DNA of 64,000 nt from Lysinibacillus timonensis (GCF_900291985.1 NZ_LT985980.1:1686001-1750000), one strand, 5' to 3'; shown: positions 27,726 to 37,243, counted from the first letter of the stretch. Notes: a model not told the origin generated them from the sequence alone. Program-made: numbers and translations.

Positions 27726-27985
27726 CGAAAAAATTACCACCAGAGTACTATGAGCTTTTAGAAGAAATTCAGGCTATCGATTTTGTCCTCGTTGAATTAA
27801 ATCTCTATTTGGACACACATCCACATGATATCGAAGCAATTAAACAATTTAATGAAACTGCCCAAAAAAGTATGCATTTAAAAATTAATTTTGAAAAACA
27901 ATTCGGCCCTTTAATGAATTTCGGTCGAAGTTTCTCTAATTACCCTTGGAATGTAGACGACTCACCATGGCCATGGCAAGTATAA
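27722..27985 (+). CDS. cotJB: Spore coat protein CotJB
   Basis: 87 residues, GTG start overlapping the cotJA stop. It has the CotJB features: LPPEYYELLEEIQAIDFVLV, ELNLYLDTHPHDIEAI and the tryptophan-rich end YPWNVDDSPWPWQV. It is part of the coat complex with CotJA and CotJC. A palindromic repeat element follows immediately after its stop. Confidence 0.92.
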   Translation: MTKKLPPEYYELLEEIQAIDFVLVELNLYLDTHPHDIEAIKQFNETAQKSMHLKINFEKQFGPLMNFGRSFSNYPWNVDDSPWPWQV

Positions 27986-28135
27986 AGAAAAGCGGAGCGC
28001 GTTCGTTATGCCGCGACAAGCGCTGGAGACGTTGAAAACGAAGGCGCTTTTTGCCTTCGGTGTCAACGTCGAAGCGACCTCGAGCGGCTAACGCGCGTAG
28101 CTAGACAATTACAAAAGCAGAGCGCGTTCGTTAGT
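27986..28135. repeat. Palindromic GC-rich element inserted between cotJB and cotJC
   Basis: A strongly GC-rich stretch in an AT-rich operon. The inner part (28028-28070) folds into a long hairpin (GACGTTGA..GAAGGC / GCCTTC..TCAACGTC). The outer parts GCGCGTT..GCCGC and GAGCGGC..AACGCGC also pair. A 21-bp sequence beginning AAAAGCGGAGCGCG occurs at 27988-28008 and again with one mismatch at 28113-28133. It looks like a mobile REP/MITE-like repeat of the kind found across Bacillaceae. Confidence 0.75.
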
Positions 28136-28171
28136 TATCAAGGAGAAAAAGTGAGGGGAGCATATAGTTAA

Positions 28172-28741
28172 ATGTTTTATTATGAAAAGAAACTCCAGTA
28201 CCCTGTTAGAGTATCCACTTGTAATCCAATGCTTGCTAAATTTTTAATAGAACAGTACGGTGGTGCTGATGGGGAATTAGCTGCCGCGCTTCGTTACATG
28301 AATCAACGATATACAATCCCAGATAAAGTCATCGGGTTATTAAACGATATTGCCATGGAAGAGTTTTCCCACCTAGAAATGATTGCTACTATGGTTTATA
28401 AACTTACAAAAGATGCCACTCCAGATCAGTTAAAAGCAGCTGGCTTAGGCGATCATTATGCAAATCATGATCGCGCATTATTCTACCATAATGCATCTGG
28501 CGTCCCTTGGACTGCGGCTTATATTCAAGCGAAAGGCGATCCAATAGCGGACTTGTATGAAGACATTGCCGCGGAAGAAAAAGCCCGCGCAACATACCAA
28601 TGGATTATTGATATGTCAGATGATCCGGACTTAAATGATGGTTTGAAATTTTTACGAGAACGCGAAGTAGTCCATTCTCTTCGTTTCAGAGAAGCAGTTG
28701 AAATCTTAAAAGATGAACAAAATACAAAAAAATTTTTCTAA
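28172..28741 (+). CDS. cotJC: Spore coat protein CotJC, manganese catalase family
   Basis: 189 residues, the length of B. subtilis CotJC. Ferritin-like manganese catalase fold with Glu/His metal ligands in DGELAAALRYMNQRY, AMEEFSHLEMIATMV, AAEEKARATYQ and EREVVHSLRFREA. Third gene of the operon, but separated from cotJB by 187 bp of repeat element. GGGGAG lies rather far (about 11 bases) before the ATG. Confidence 0.94.
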   Translation: MFYYEKKLQYPVRVSTCNPMLAKFLIEQYGGADGELAAALRYMNQRYTIPDKVIGLLNDIAMEEFSHLEMIATMVYKLTKDATPDQLKAAGLGDHYANHDRALFYHNASGVPWTAAYIQAKGDPIADLYEDIAAEEKARATYQWIIDMSDDPDLNDGLKFLREREVVHSLRFREAVEILKDEQNTKKFF

Positions 28742-28748
28742 TTAATTG

Positions 28749-28780
28749 ATCCCATCTTCATAAAGAAGATGGGATTTTCT
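28749..28780 (+). terminator. Terminator after cotJC
   Basis: ATCCCATCTTC and GAAGATGGGAT pair around a five-base loop, followed by TTTTCTT. Confidence 0.88.
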
Positions 28781-28853
28781 TATAGATCGGTATATTAAAA
28801 CAAGATCAACAAACAATACATCATGAACCTACTATTTTAAAGGAGTTAAAAAA

Positions 28854-28913
28854 ATGGATTTGAATTTAATATGGCAAACTGTACTAATTTTCGTTGTCGG
28901 CACAATTAATTAA
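28854..28913 (+). CDS. Small hydrophobic peptide, maybe a truncated DUF421 N-terminus
   Basis: AAGGAG seven bases before an ATG encodes MDLNLIWQTVLIFVVGTIN and a stop: 19 residues, one membrane helix. The sequence resembles the first helix of some DUF421 proteins, whose next part would be an LLRxxGRK motif, here absent. It may be a 5' fragment left by a deletion or a true small membrane peptide. About 170 bp of gene-free DNA with a weak hairpin (GGCACGC..GCGCGTC then T6) follows. Confidence 0.35.
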   Translation: MDLNLIWQTVLIFVVGTIN

Positions 28914-29081
28914 AAATTAGTGACCTTCAAATTATCCTGATTACTTACAATAAAAATATAATTTCTAAAGGCACGCAATATTCCAAGCGCGTCTTTTTTA
29001 TTTTAAGAACATATTGATATTTATGAAGCAAAGTTTTAAGATTAGTTGACTATATTACTAATTAGAAAGCTGGTGCTACAA

Positions 29082-29993
29082 TTGAATGCTAAAGCCCTTA
29101 TATTAGCCTTAATTACAGTCATCGTATGGGGTTCAACATTTGCTGCTAATAGCGTAAGTCTACGTGGAGGCTATTCTGCAGGACATTTAATTTTAGTACG
29201 TTTTATTATCGCTTCAATACTATTTATTTTTCTAGCATCGTTACCAAAAATCCCCTTTAAATTACCCGCTAAAGAGGATCTTTGGAGAATTATATTACTG
29301 GGCTTCCTCGGGATTAGCGGGTACCATATTTTTGCTACATTTGGTCATGTAACAGTCAGTGCTGGTACAGCTGGTATGTTAATTGGTTCTGGACCTATTT
29401 TTACAACTTTATTTGCTATTTGGATTTTAAAAGAAAGACTTGGAACCGTAGGATGGGGCGGCCTTGGTTTTGGCTTTTTAGGAATCATTTTAATTTCGGT
29501 TGGATCTAATGATGGCTTGGGCATTTCACATGGAGTTATTTTTATCCTAATTGCAGCAATCGCAACGTCGTTATTTTTTGTATTTCAAAAGCCATTATTT
29601 GAAAAATACACTGCTATCGAATTAACAGCTTATTTTACGTGGGCCGGAACGATTCCTTTTCTACTATTCGCTCCAGGACTACTAGAAACAATTCAAACAG
29701 CAACTATAGAAGCCAATTTGACAGCAATCTATATTGGTATTTTCCCTACAGCTGTTGCATATTTAACTTGGGCAATAGCCTTATCGCTAGCTAATGCAAG
29801 TTCCGTTTCGAGTGCCCTTTACCTTGAACCTGTTGTTGCAATTATCGTTGCTTGGGTGTGGATTAAAGATTTACCCTCAATGCTATCAATTGTTGGCGGA
29901 TTAGTTGCTATATCTGGTGTATTAATTGTCAATTATTTTGGTAAAAAACATTGTTTACTCGAAAAGAATGCTATCGAGTCTTCTGTAAAATAA
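29082..29993 (+). CDS. EamA/DMT-family transporter
   Basis: 303 residues from a TTG at 29082 (NAKALILALITVIVWGSTFA); the first in-frame start of the longer version (29046) lacks a ribosome-binding site, and the one at 29082 is modest (GGTG). Ten membrane helices and two EamA repeats, with WGSTFAAN near the start and the second repeat at about 150. Exporter of unknown small metabolites. Distinct in sequence from the DMT protein at the window start. Ends at a bidirectional terminator. Confidence 0.88.
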   Translation: MNAKALILALITVIVWGSTFAANSVSLRGGYSAGHLILVRFIIASILFIFLASLPKIPFKLPAKEDLWRIILLGFLGISGYHIFATFGHVTVSAGTAGMLIGSGPIFTTLFAIWILKERLGTVGWGGLGFGFLGIILISVGSNDGLGISHGVIFILIAAIATSLFFVFQKPLFEKYTAIELTAYFTWAGTIPFLLFAPGLLETIQTATIEANLTAIYIGIFPTAVAYLTWAIALSLANASSVSSALYLEPVVAIIVAWVWIKDLPSMLSIVGGLVAISGVLIVNYFGKKHCLLEKNAIESSVK

Positions 29994-29995
29994 AA

Positions 29996-30033
29996 GAGTG
30001 CTCTCCTTTATTTAAGTTTAAGGGAAAGCACTC
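29996..30033. terminator. Bidirectional terminator
   Basis: GAGTGCT..CTTTA and TTAAG..AGCACTC pair, with A- and T-rich flanks, between two convergent genes. Confidence 0.75.
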
Positions 30034-30055
30034 ATTTATTTTTATAATGGAAGTT

Positions 30056-32428
30056 TTATTTCTCCCTATTCACGATATAATTCAAAAAGTGTTTTAAGAA
30101 GGTCGTACTTCGTGGTATATTTTCGAGCGATTCCATTGCAATACAATAATGATTCCACATCTCAATTTTCGCACCGTCAATTCCTAAAAGTGATACAAAT
30201 GTAGATTTATTATTCTCAACATCTTTACCTACTGTTTTTCCAAGTAATTCCGAATCACCTTCTACATCAAGCAAATCATCCTTAATTTGAAATGCAATTC
30301 CTGCATGACGCGCAAACTTCTTCAGTATTTCTTTTTCCTCCATACTTACTTGAGCTAATATGGCAGGCATGATGAGGCAAGCTTCAAAACCTAATCCCGT
30401 TTTATAAAAACTAATTGTTTCTAACTCATCTATTGTTAAGATTTTTCCTTTTGACTCCAAATCCATTGCTTGACCTTGGCACATTTCTGCCGTCATTCTT
30501 GCTGCATATTGTATAAGTTGTAGTACTGATTTAGGTTCAAATTCATCCATAGAAGCTTGTTCCTCAAAAGCTTTCTGAGTAAGGAAGAGACCTGCTAATT
30601 CTGCGGTGGCCACATTATACAGTTCATGAACCGTAGGATGACCTCGACGAGTAGAGGCATTATCTTGAGTAGGTAAATCATCAAAAATAAGCGAGGCTGT
30701 ATGCATGTACTCTAAAGATTTTAATAGTGGAATAAGATGCCCTTCATTTAATCCATATATTTTAACTCCCATAAACCAGGTCAAAATAGGACGTAATCGT
30801 TTTCCCCCACCTTTTAAACTGTAATTTGCTGCCTCTAAAACAGGGTCTTGAACTAATCGTTGCTCTTCTACTTCGATCGTTAAATTATCATTAATTTTGT
30901 TTTGTACTACTCTAATTGTTTCTGCAAACTCTTTCAGTTCTTCCTTTTCATCTTTAAACGAATTAATCATTTGATCACGTAGTAATTTATCATAAAATTC
31001 GACATTCTCTGCTTTATCAACTAGTTTCTCAATTAACTTTTGGAAAGATGTATTTTGAAGTGCAAATATAGTCATTACTTTCTTATACATCTCAACTCCA
31101 ACTTTTTCTCTGAATCGTTTTAATCCATTAATTGCACGATCAATAATAACTTCACTCGTTTGTACATCAGATTTGTATACATTGTGAATTAAGTTTGAAA
31201 TTACAACCCAATACAATTCAAATGGATTGATTAAATCTTTGCGTTGATGGTGATATTTGAGGTAATACGTATAAGGAGTCACTGCACCGTCATTTTGGTC
31301 TTGAAACATATCAGCAAAATCATCTGCAAGCTGATTGTATATTCCATATAAAAATGTTCGTTGATCAAAGCCTTTGTCTTCTTCTACATTTAACATGGAG
31401 CGTGCAATTAAACGTGAAGAGGCAGACTTTAAAATAATCGGGATAAACAGCTCTTCATTCGTGTAGTGCGGGTCATTCAATTCTTTATTACGGTCTACTT
31501 CTTGAGAGTGGAAAAATACATAGGATTGTTCAAAAAACTTCGATTGCGATTCTTGATGTTGTTTAATATAGGTAAATGCTTCTTCCAATTCCTTATGGAT
31601 AAATTGCATAAGTTGCTCATTTTTACCTTCCCACTTCCCAAAATCAGGTACTTCACCGGTTAATAGTGTCTGTCTAATTAAACTTGAATACCGTTTCTTT
31701 TCATTAAAATCTAATACACTACAATCTAGTAAATCATCGATAAAAGGATATGTTAGACCATAGGAGTACCCTAATCGAATTGCCTCATCATATTGTTTCA
31801 TACGCTCGGCTTTTGCGAGTTCTTCATCCATTTCCTCGTGAACATGCATCATAACGCCCGCAATGATTTTTATAAGCTTTCTTCTTCCATTAATTGCGTC
31901 CATTTCTTCAGGTATATTTTTGGATACCAGTTGAAGCTTCTCAAACAGCCAGATCATGGTTAATTCAATATTTTCTTCTTGAGCCTTACGATACATACCA
32001 TAAAAACTAAATAAATTTGTAATATCATCCTTTTGACTATCCGACTCATTTATTTGCTCCATTAAATTGTGAACGATTTGCTGAATACGATCTTGTGTCT
32101 TTGTGGAGTTCAGTGTTTTGCCTAAATCACGCAAAAATATGTAAGAAACACTTCTATGAAGATAGTTTGTTAGATTCCCTTTATAATTAAGATACTTTAA
32201 ATATTGTTGATAGTTCCTACCGTTAGGGGGGGCTGTTTTTCCACGTAACATGAACGGAAGTATTTTATTACTAGTATGATTCTTTTTCCATTTCTTAATG
32301 TCTTCTTTCAACGTTTGGATAAACGATTGATTCTGTATTTGATTTTGTAACAACTGGAAATAATGCGAAGCCTTTTGCTCCGCTTCCGAGTAAGCTACAT
32401 TTTCGTCAATCATATAGATGTTATTCAT
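30056..32428 (-). CDS. Two-domain class I isoprenoid synthase with C-terminal polyprenyl synthetase
   Basis: 790 residues from the ATG at 32428 (AAGGTGAG upstream; the TTG at 32503 lacks a site). The C-terminal part (about 535-790) is a trans-isoprenyl diphosphate synthase: GGGKRLRP (540-547), first Asp-rich motif DDLPTQD (583-589), second motif DDLLD (717-721). The N-terminal 500 residues carry their own YPFIDDLLD (about 228-235) and LADDFADMFQDQND (about 367-380), suggesting a second all-alpha class I domain, perhaps a cyclase. The reaction is unknown. Ordinary prenyl synthases are about 300-330 residues. Monocistronic. Confidence 0.8.
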   Translation of the reverse strand: MNNIYMIDENVAYSEAEQKASHYFQLLQNQIQNQSFIQTLKEDIKKWKKNHTSNKILPFMLRGKTAPPNGRNYQQYLKYLNYKGNLTNYLHRSVSYIFLRDLGKTLNSTKTQDRIQQIVHNLMEQINESDSQKDDITNLFSFYGMYRKAQEENIELTMIWLFEKLQLVSKNIPEEMDAINGRRKLIKIIAGVMMHVHEEMDEELAKAERMKQYDEAIRLGYSYGLTYPFIDDLLDCSVLDFNEKKRYSSLIRQTLLTGEVPDFGKWEGKNEQLMQFIHKELEEAFTYIKQHQESQSKFFEQSYVFFHSQEVDRNKELNDPHYTNEELFIPIILKSASSRLIARSMLNVEEDKGFDQRTFLYGIYNQLADDFADMFQDQNDGAVTPYTYYLKYHHQRKDLINPFELYWVVISNLIHNVYKSDVQTSEVIIDRAINGLKRFREKVGVEMYKKVMTIFALQNTSFQKLIEKLVDKAENVEFYDKLLRDQMINSFKDEKEELKEFAETIRVVQNKINDNLTIEVEEQRLVQDPVLEAANYSLKGGGKRLRPILTWFMGVKIYGLNEGHLIPLLKSLEYMHTASLIFDDLPTQDNASTRRGHPTVHELYNVATAELAGLFLTQKAFEEQASMDEFEPKSVLQLIQYAARMTAEMCQGQAMDLESKGKILTIDELETISFYKTGLGFEACLIMPAILAQVSMEEKEILKKFARHAGIAFQIKDDLLDVEGDSELLGKTVGKDVENNKSTFVSLLGIDGAKIEMWNHYCIAMESLENIPRSTTFLKHFLNYIVNREK

Positions 32429-32642
32429 TAAACTCACCTTTACACTTTTAGTCTCTTGTATATCCAAACTGTAGACATTACTTAATATATTATCATCTGC
32501 CAAGTTTTAAAACGAAAGCCAAATTAAAGGTTTAAACTGTTATCTAATTAAACACTTACAATTAATTTTAGAAATCAGTTCATCTAAGACCAGTCTTGCC
32601 TTTCTAGTCGATACCATATTGAAAGTCTCAACCTATTGAAAA

Positions 32643-32677
32643 GGGGTCCGTCTTGTATTTGCATATCAGACGTCCCC
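32643..32677 (-). terminator. Terminator after the DUF4097 gene
   Basis: On the minus strand GGGG-CGTCT and AGACG-CCCC pair across a 13-base loop, then CCCCTTTTC. Moderate. Confidence 0.6.
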
Positions 32678-32685
32678 TAGTTTCA

Positions 32686-33462
32686 TTATTGCGTTTTTAT
32701 TGTAATATTTCCATTATGAGAGTTTAATTTAATTAAATTATGGCCGTTTCCAATCACAGAATTGTAACTATTTGAACCAAATACATTAATTTCCCCATTA
32801 TGCGTTTTTATATCAAGTGTTGTATTCTCGGGTTCTTTTATTGTTTCAATAATTATATCTCCATTATCTGTACCAATACTAAATGGACTACTCAATGCAT
32901 TTGTCGAAATTGTTACATCTCCGTTATTTGTTTCACTTATAACCTTTCCATTCACATTATTCAGATTGACATTCCCATTATTGGATTCTGCATATATATA
33001 CGAGCTTTTGATATTGTTCATAATAATTTTTCCATTATTCGTATTAACACTCATTTCATTCACTTCGAAATTCGAGACATTAACACCACCGTTATTCGTG
33101 TCAATTTTTAACGTTTCGTAAAGATGCTCTGGAAGGAACACATTTAATACTGGTGAGGAAGAAAATAAATCAAATGAGAACCACCTAAACCATTTACGTT
33201 CCACTTCGATATCAAGTGTATTACCTTCTATCTCAACATTCAGATCATACAAATCGCTATTAATAAGTTCAACAAAAGGCTTATCTTCCGTTACTTTTAC
33301 ATTTATCTTTGCATTTTCAGTATCAATTTCAACATGTTGAAATGATTCATCCGTAATCGTAGCATCTTTTCTTTCTCCATTTGAAAACAGATCAAAAAGT
33401 ACATTAAACAAACTTACTGCAATAATTGCAAATAAAATGATTATCAAGTACGATTTTTTCAA
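32686..33462 (-). CDS. DUF4097-family surface protein (LiaG-like)
   Basis: 258 residues, TTG start after GGAGG. An N-terminal membrane helix (about 4-24) and then a repetitive beta-strand region with turns in SNNGNVNLNN, TNNGDVTIS, TDNGDIIIE, THNGEINVFG and SHNGNITIKT; the spacing of NG turns every 15-20 residues implies a right-handed beta-helix, as in DUF4097/LiaG proteins. Probably membrane-anchored, facing outward. Role unknown. Single gene with a terminator on each side. Confidence 0.8.
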   Translation of the reverse strand: MKKSYLIIILFAIIAVSLFNVLFDLFSNGERKDATITDESFQHVEIDTENAKINVKVTEDKPFVELINSDLYDLNVEIEGNTLDIEVERKWFRWFSFDLFSSSPVLNVFLPEHLYETLKIDTNNGGVNVSNFEVNEMSVNTNNGKIIMNNIKSSYIYAESNNGNVNLNNVNGKVISETNNGDVTISTNALSSPFSIGTDNGDIIIETIKEPENTTLDIKTHNGEINVFGSNSYNSVIGNGHNLIKLNSHNGNITIKTQ

Positions 33463-33597
33463 TTAAATCCTCCCTTTCTTATTTATTCATTACCTTCATC
33501 ATAAATCACTTTCTAAAACAAGATCATGACCTTAATATGTAATTTCTACTAAGTCTCAAGTCGTATTAGTAACATAATCAACTTTCGACTAATAAAA

Positions 33598-33647
33598 AAC
33601 TGCACCTCCATTGTGTTAGATGGTGTCTAACAATTAGAGGTACAGTT
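33598..33647 (-). terminator. Terminator after the glycosyltransferase gene
   Basis: AACTG-ACCTC-TTGT-TTAGA and the complementary half form a long imperfect stem; on the minus strand it ends in TTTTTTATT. Confidence 0.85.
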
Positions 33648-33682
33648 CAAACTTGCAAATGAAGTTTTAAAAAGAAAACTGC

Positions 33683-34984
33683 TTAGTTTTTAACATTGTC
33701 TAATACTTCATCAATCGATTTAGCAACCGTATGCTCGATTGGTTTCCATTCAACTTTCATGAACAATGCAGTAATGGCTATTGGTATATAGGTAAACATG
33801 AATAACGGGAAGGTGAAAGTGTACATAATTTTTTTCCAATTAGAACAATGAATTCTCTTCCACTCAGTCAATGTTGTGATGAATCCAATAACAAATAAAA
33901 TACCATAGTACCAACAGATTGACTTAAGAATTGCCATCGTTGTAACTGTAATGACCTCTTTGCCTTCAATAAACCCTAACATTCCAGCTAAATAAAATGA
34001 ACTATTCACCGTCATACTAAAGAAAGTTATTAACATAGCAGGCATGATCGTCATTGTCATATCATAACAGGAAAAACGATTCCCTTTATTAAATAAGACT
34101 CCACTCATTAACTTTTTACCATACTGGTGAAATACTTGATAAAAGCCCTTTGCCCAACGCAATCTCTGATGCCACGATTGAGTAAAAGTGACAGGTTGTT
34201 CGTCATAAAGAATTGCATTTCTACAATATCCGATTTTTTCACCTTTGATAATCTGAGATACGGAAAACTCAATATCTTCCGTAAGGAGATGGTGAATCCA
34301 GCCTCCATTTTCTTTAAATAGTTCAGCCTTTACTAAAAATCCTGTGCCTGAAATAGCACAGCTATTCTTTAACACTGTACGGGGTAAATTTAAATACTCC
34401 GCTTCGTGTAAAAACCATAAGGCATATCCTGCAGAAATCCAGTTTTGATCGTAGTTTTTTGAATTTCTATAACTTGTAATCACTCGGTAGCCTTGATTAA
34501 AGGTCTTATTCATCTCGGCAATATAGTTTTTATCTAGTAAGTTGTCTGCATCTAGAACTAAATAACCGTCAAATTTTTTGTGTGAATAGTCTTTTTCAAT
34601 AATATTTAGCATGTAATCTAATGCATACCCTTTACCAACCCGCTCTTTATTAAACCTTTCTTTCACGATTGCGCCTTCTTGACTTGCAACTAAAGCAGTA
34701 TCATCGGTACAATTGTCTGCTACAACAAAAATATCTACCAAATCTTTTGGATAGTTTTGTTTTTTTATACTCTTTATTAGTTGACCGATGACAACTTCTT
34801 CGTTTCTCGCAGCAATAATTACCGCAAACCTGTTTAAATGAATGTTATGGGATACGTCTTTTTTGCTTCTTTTCGCTTTAAACGCAATGAACATGTATAT
34901 GATCTGATACAGGTACATACAAGCGAACAAAAGAAACATAAAAAGATTGAAGTTTTCAATAAAACTTGTAATTTGTGTGTTCAA
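33683..34984 (-). CDS. Membrane glycosyltransferase, family 2
   Basis: 433 residues, TTG start seven bases after GGAGG. One N-terminal helix (about 12-32), a GT2 catalytic domain with VIIAARNEEVVIGQLI, VVADNCTDDT, VLDADN (DxD-like), LLTEDIEFS and the processive-type QRLRWAKGF motif (QxxRW), then three or four C-terminal helices. It resembles YdaM/IcaA-type enzymes that polymerise or transfer sugars at the membrane. No other polysaccharide genes lie beside it, so the acceptor is unknown. Confidence 0.88.
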   Translation of the reverse strand: MNTQITSFIENFNLFMFLLFACMYLYQIIYMFIAFKAKRSKKDVSHNIHLNRFAVIIAARNEEVVIGQLIKSIKKQNYPKDLVDIFVVADNCTDDTALVASQEGAIVKERFNKERVGKGYALDYMLNIIEKDYSHKKFDGYLVLDADNLLDKNYIAEMNKTFNQGYRVITSYRNSKNYDQNWISAGYALWFLHEAEYLNLPRTVLKNSCAISGTGFLVKAELFKENGGWIHHLLTEDIEFSVSQIIKGEKIGYCRNAILYDEQPVTFTQSWHQRLRWAKGFYQVFHQYGKKLMSGVLFNKGNRFSCYDMTMTIMPAMLITFFSMTVNSSFYLAGMLGFIEGKEVITVTTMAILKSICWYYGILFVIGFITTLTEWKRIHCSNWKKIMYTFTFPLFMFTYIPIAITALFMKVEWKPIEHTVAKSIDEVLDNVKN

Positions 34985-35336
34985 CGGAATGCCTCCACAT
35001 TAATCATGATGAAAAAAATTTTATTCCATTCTCATTTCGTAAATTTTAATCAACTGATACCATACTTATATAGACGTTTTTAAATAAAAAAAGTTCTATT
35101 TTATTCCATTAAAGATTGTAAATTTAATATTCAATAAAGTAAATAACCCTTTTTATTTATTTTTTCATACGTTATAAATCAATCTAGTAATCAGTTATAT
35201 CCTTTTTTTCTGTTAAAAATGCATTTTTTTGTAAAAATTTGTTGATATTGTCCATATTTAGTTATCGGAAAGGAAAAAGAACTATAAATAGTCATTTCAA
35301 ACTATTTACAGCTCTTCATTTCTCTATTTTAATTTG
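34985..35336. other. Gene-free AT-rich stretch
   Basis: About 350 bp. It holds the 5' region of the glycosyltransferase gene and the 3' flank of the LLM oxidoreductase gene. T-rich runs are frequent, but I see no clear promoter, hairpin or open frame. Confidence 0.5.
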
Positions 35337-36392
35337 TTAATCGACGTTCTCAGCTTCCCAATTCGCTATTTCTTCTCTTACAATTGGTGCTACTTCTTTC
35401 CCTAGTAGTTCAATTGACTTTAGGACATCCTCATGCGGCATAGAACCTACAGGACAATGAAGCATAAAACGTGTTATCCCAACATTTTTCCGTAGGAATA
35501 TAATTTTCTCTGCTACTGTTTTCACGTCTCCTACATATAAAGCACCCTCTAAACTTCTTGCATAATCAAATGTATCACGAGTATATGGCCCCCAACCACG
35601 TTCTCTAGCTAATACGTTCATTGCATATTGCGTTGGAGGGAAAAACTTATCCACTGCCATTTCAGTTGATTCTGCAACAAATCCGTGGGAATGTGAGGCA
35701 ACCTTCAATTTTGATATATCATGACCAGCTTGCTTTGCTGCTTTATAATAAAGTTTCACAAGTGCTCCGAATTGTAAAGGACTACCACCTATTATGGCAA
35801 GAGCAAGGGGTAAACCAAGTACACCTGCCCGTACGACAGACTGCGGTGTACCTCCACTTGCAATCCATACGGGAAGTGATTCTTGAACCGGTCTAGGGTA
35901 AACTCCTCTATTATTTATTGAAGGTCGATGCTTCCCTTCCCATGTAACGACTTCGTTTTCTCGAATCTTTAATAATAAGTCTAACTTTTCGTCAAACAAT
36001 TCATCATAATCTTTTAAGTCATAACCAAACAGTGGAAATGATTCAATAAAAGACCCCCGTCCTGCCATTATTTCAGCACGCCCATTCGATATTGCATCAA
36101 CTGTTGAAAATTCCTGAAAAACTCTTACCGGATCATCAGAAGAAAGAACTGTTACTGCACTCGACAATCTTATATTCTTCGTTCTGGCAGCTGCTGCCGC
36201 TAGCAAAACTGCCGGTGTCGAACAAGCATAATCTTTCCGATGATGTTCGCCAACTCCATATATATCTAATCCAACGTCATCTGCTAATTGTATTTCCTCA
36301 ACAACTTCACGAATCCGTTCAGCATGGCTTTTTACTTGACCAGTTTTAATGTCGGGTGTTGTCTCAACAAAAGTTGTTAATCCAATTTCCAT
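35337..36392 (-). CDS. LLM-class flavin-dependent oxidoreductase
   Basis: 351 residues, ATG behind GGGGGGAG. Luciferase-like monooxygenase family: MEIGLTTFVET at the start, YGVGEHHRKDYACSTPAVLL, AVTVLSSDDPVRVFQEFSTV, RAEIMAGRGSFIESFPLFG and the bottom of the barrel at LPVWIASGGTPQSVVRAG. These use reduced flavin with oxygen, but the substrate cannot be inferred. Single gene. Confidence 0.9.
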   Translation of the reverse strand: MEIGLTTFVETTPDIKTGQVKSHAERIREVVEEIQLADDVGLDIYGVGEHHRKDYACSTPAVLLAAAAARTKNIRLSSAVTVLSSDDPVRVFQEFSTVDAISNGRAEIMAGRGSFIESFPLFGYDLKDYDELFDEKLDLLLKIRENEVVTWEGKHRPSINNRGVYPRPVQESLPVWIASGGTPQSVVRAGVLGLPLALAIIGGSPLQFGALVKLYYKAAKQAGHDISKLKVASHSHGFVAESTEMAVDKFFPPTQYAMNVLARERGWGPYTRDTFDYARSLEGALYVGDVKTVAEKIIFLRKNVGITRFMLHCPVGSMPHEDVLKSIELLGKEVAPIVREEIANWEAENVD

Positions 36393-36580
36393 ATTTGCTC
36401 CCCCCTAATTATAATTAATGTTATAATTGCTATTCGTCACCAATCATACATCACATAGATATTTTTTACCAATCGCTAAATTTTAGGTAGTAAAAAAGTT
36501 AAATTTATTGATATAAACTGATGTTGTCAGCCAATAATAAATATGAATACCTTAAATAGCATAATTAGGCGGTGAAGGCA

Positions 36581-37243
36581 TTGAATTTATTTCAAGTTAG
36601 AAAAGGACAGTTTGTCTATTACAACAATGAGTTACATAGGGTATATGCTGTTAAACCAATGTATAAACAATCCGTTCATCTGATGAGACTAAGGGACCGT
36701 TCTCAGCACCTTTGCAGTGCGAAGGAAATAGAAAGGGTCCAACCAAAAGAATTAGATAGCTTTATGTTTAATCGAAAAGTTTACACATTAAGTAAGGATA
36801 GAAATGCTGAAGTTGGGGATTATATTCTAATTACTAACCCAAACCCCGACTATTTAGATCATTATTCCCTCAATGAAATTGAAGTAGTAGCTTCAGTTGA
36901 AAATAAGGGAGTCATTACAACAAATGCAAATGGAATTAAACACAACGAATATATGCTCATGATACCTGGGAGGCACGAAGATAGTCGTCTGATTACGTTT
37001 CGGGATATGTCACAACAAGATAATACACTTGATGATGCAGACCTAGCTGATGAAGAAGAGATATTCATATCATTTGGTGACGTATATAGGAAAGTGGATA
37101 GTCAATTAGAAGCAATGGTTGTTGCGATAGATGGTAAAACAATCTTCCTTGGTGGTGGGTTTCAATTGACTCAAGAAGAATTACTAAATAGTACTGCATG
37201 GGAGTATTTATATAATATTTTAGATCCAAGTGATGAAGAATAA
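36581..37243 (+). CDS. Hypothetical cytoplasmic protein
   Basis: 220 residues from a TTG at 36581 (NLFQVRKGQFVYYNNELHRV), with GGTG six bases upstream; a GTG at 36572 is the longer option. Soluble, beta-rich, acidic C-terminus (NTLDDADLADEEEIFISFGD; ILDPSDEE). The start resembles small SH3-like or translation-factor-like barrels (KGQFVYYNNELHRVYAVKP) but I cannot place it. Intergenic regions on both sides, so probably a single-gene unit. Confidence 0.75.
   Translation: MNLFQVRKGQFVYYNNELHRVYAVKPMYKQSVHLMRLRDRSQHLCSAKEIERVQPKELDSFMFNRKVYTLSKDRNAEVGDYILITNPNPDYLDHYSLNEIEVVASVENKGVITTNANGIKHNEYMLMIPGRHEDSRLITFRDMSQQDNTLDDADLADEEEIFISFGDVYRKVDSQLEAMVVAIDGKTIFLGGGFQLTQEELLNSTAWEYLYNILDPSDEE

Noticed and set aside
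27501..28741. Transposase-bearing insertion sequence in the cotJ region
   Set aside because: No transposase frame; the inserted DNA is only about 150 bp of palindromic repeat.
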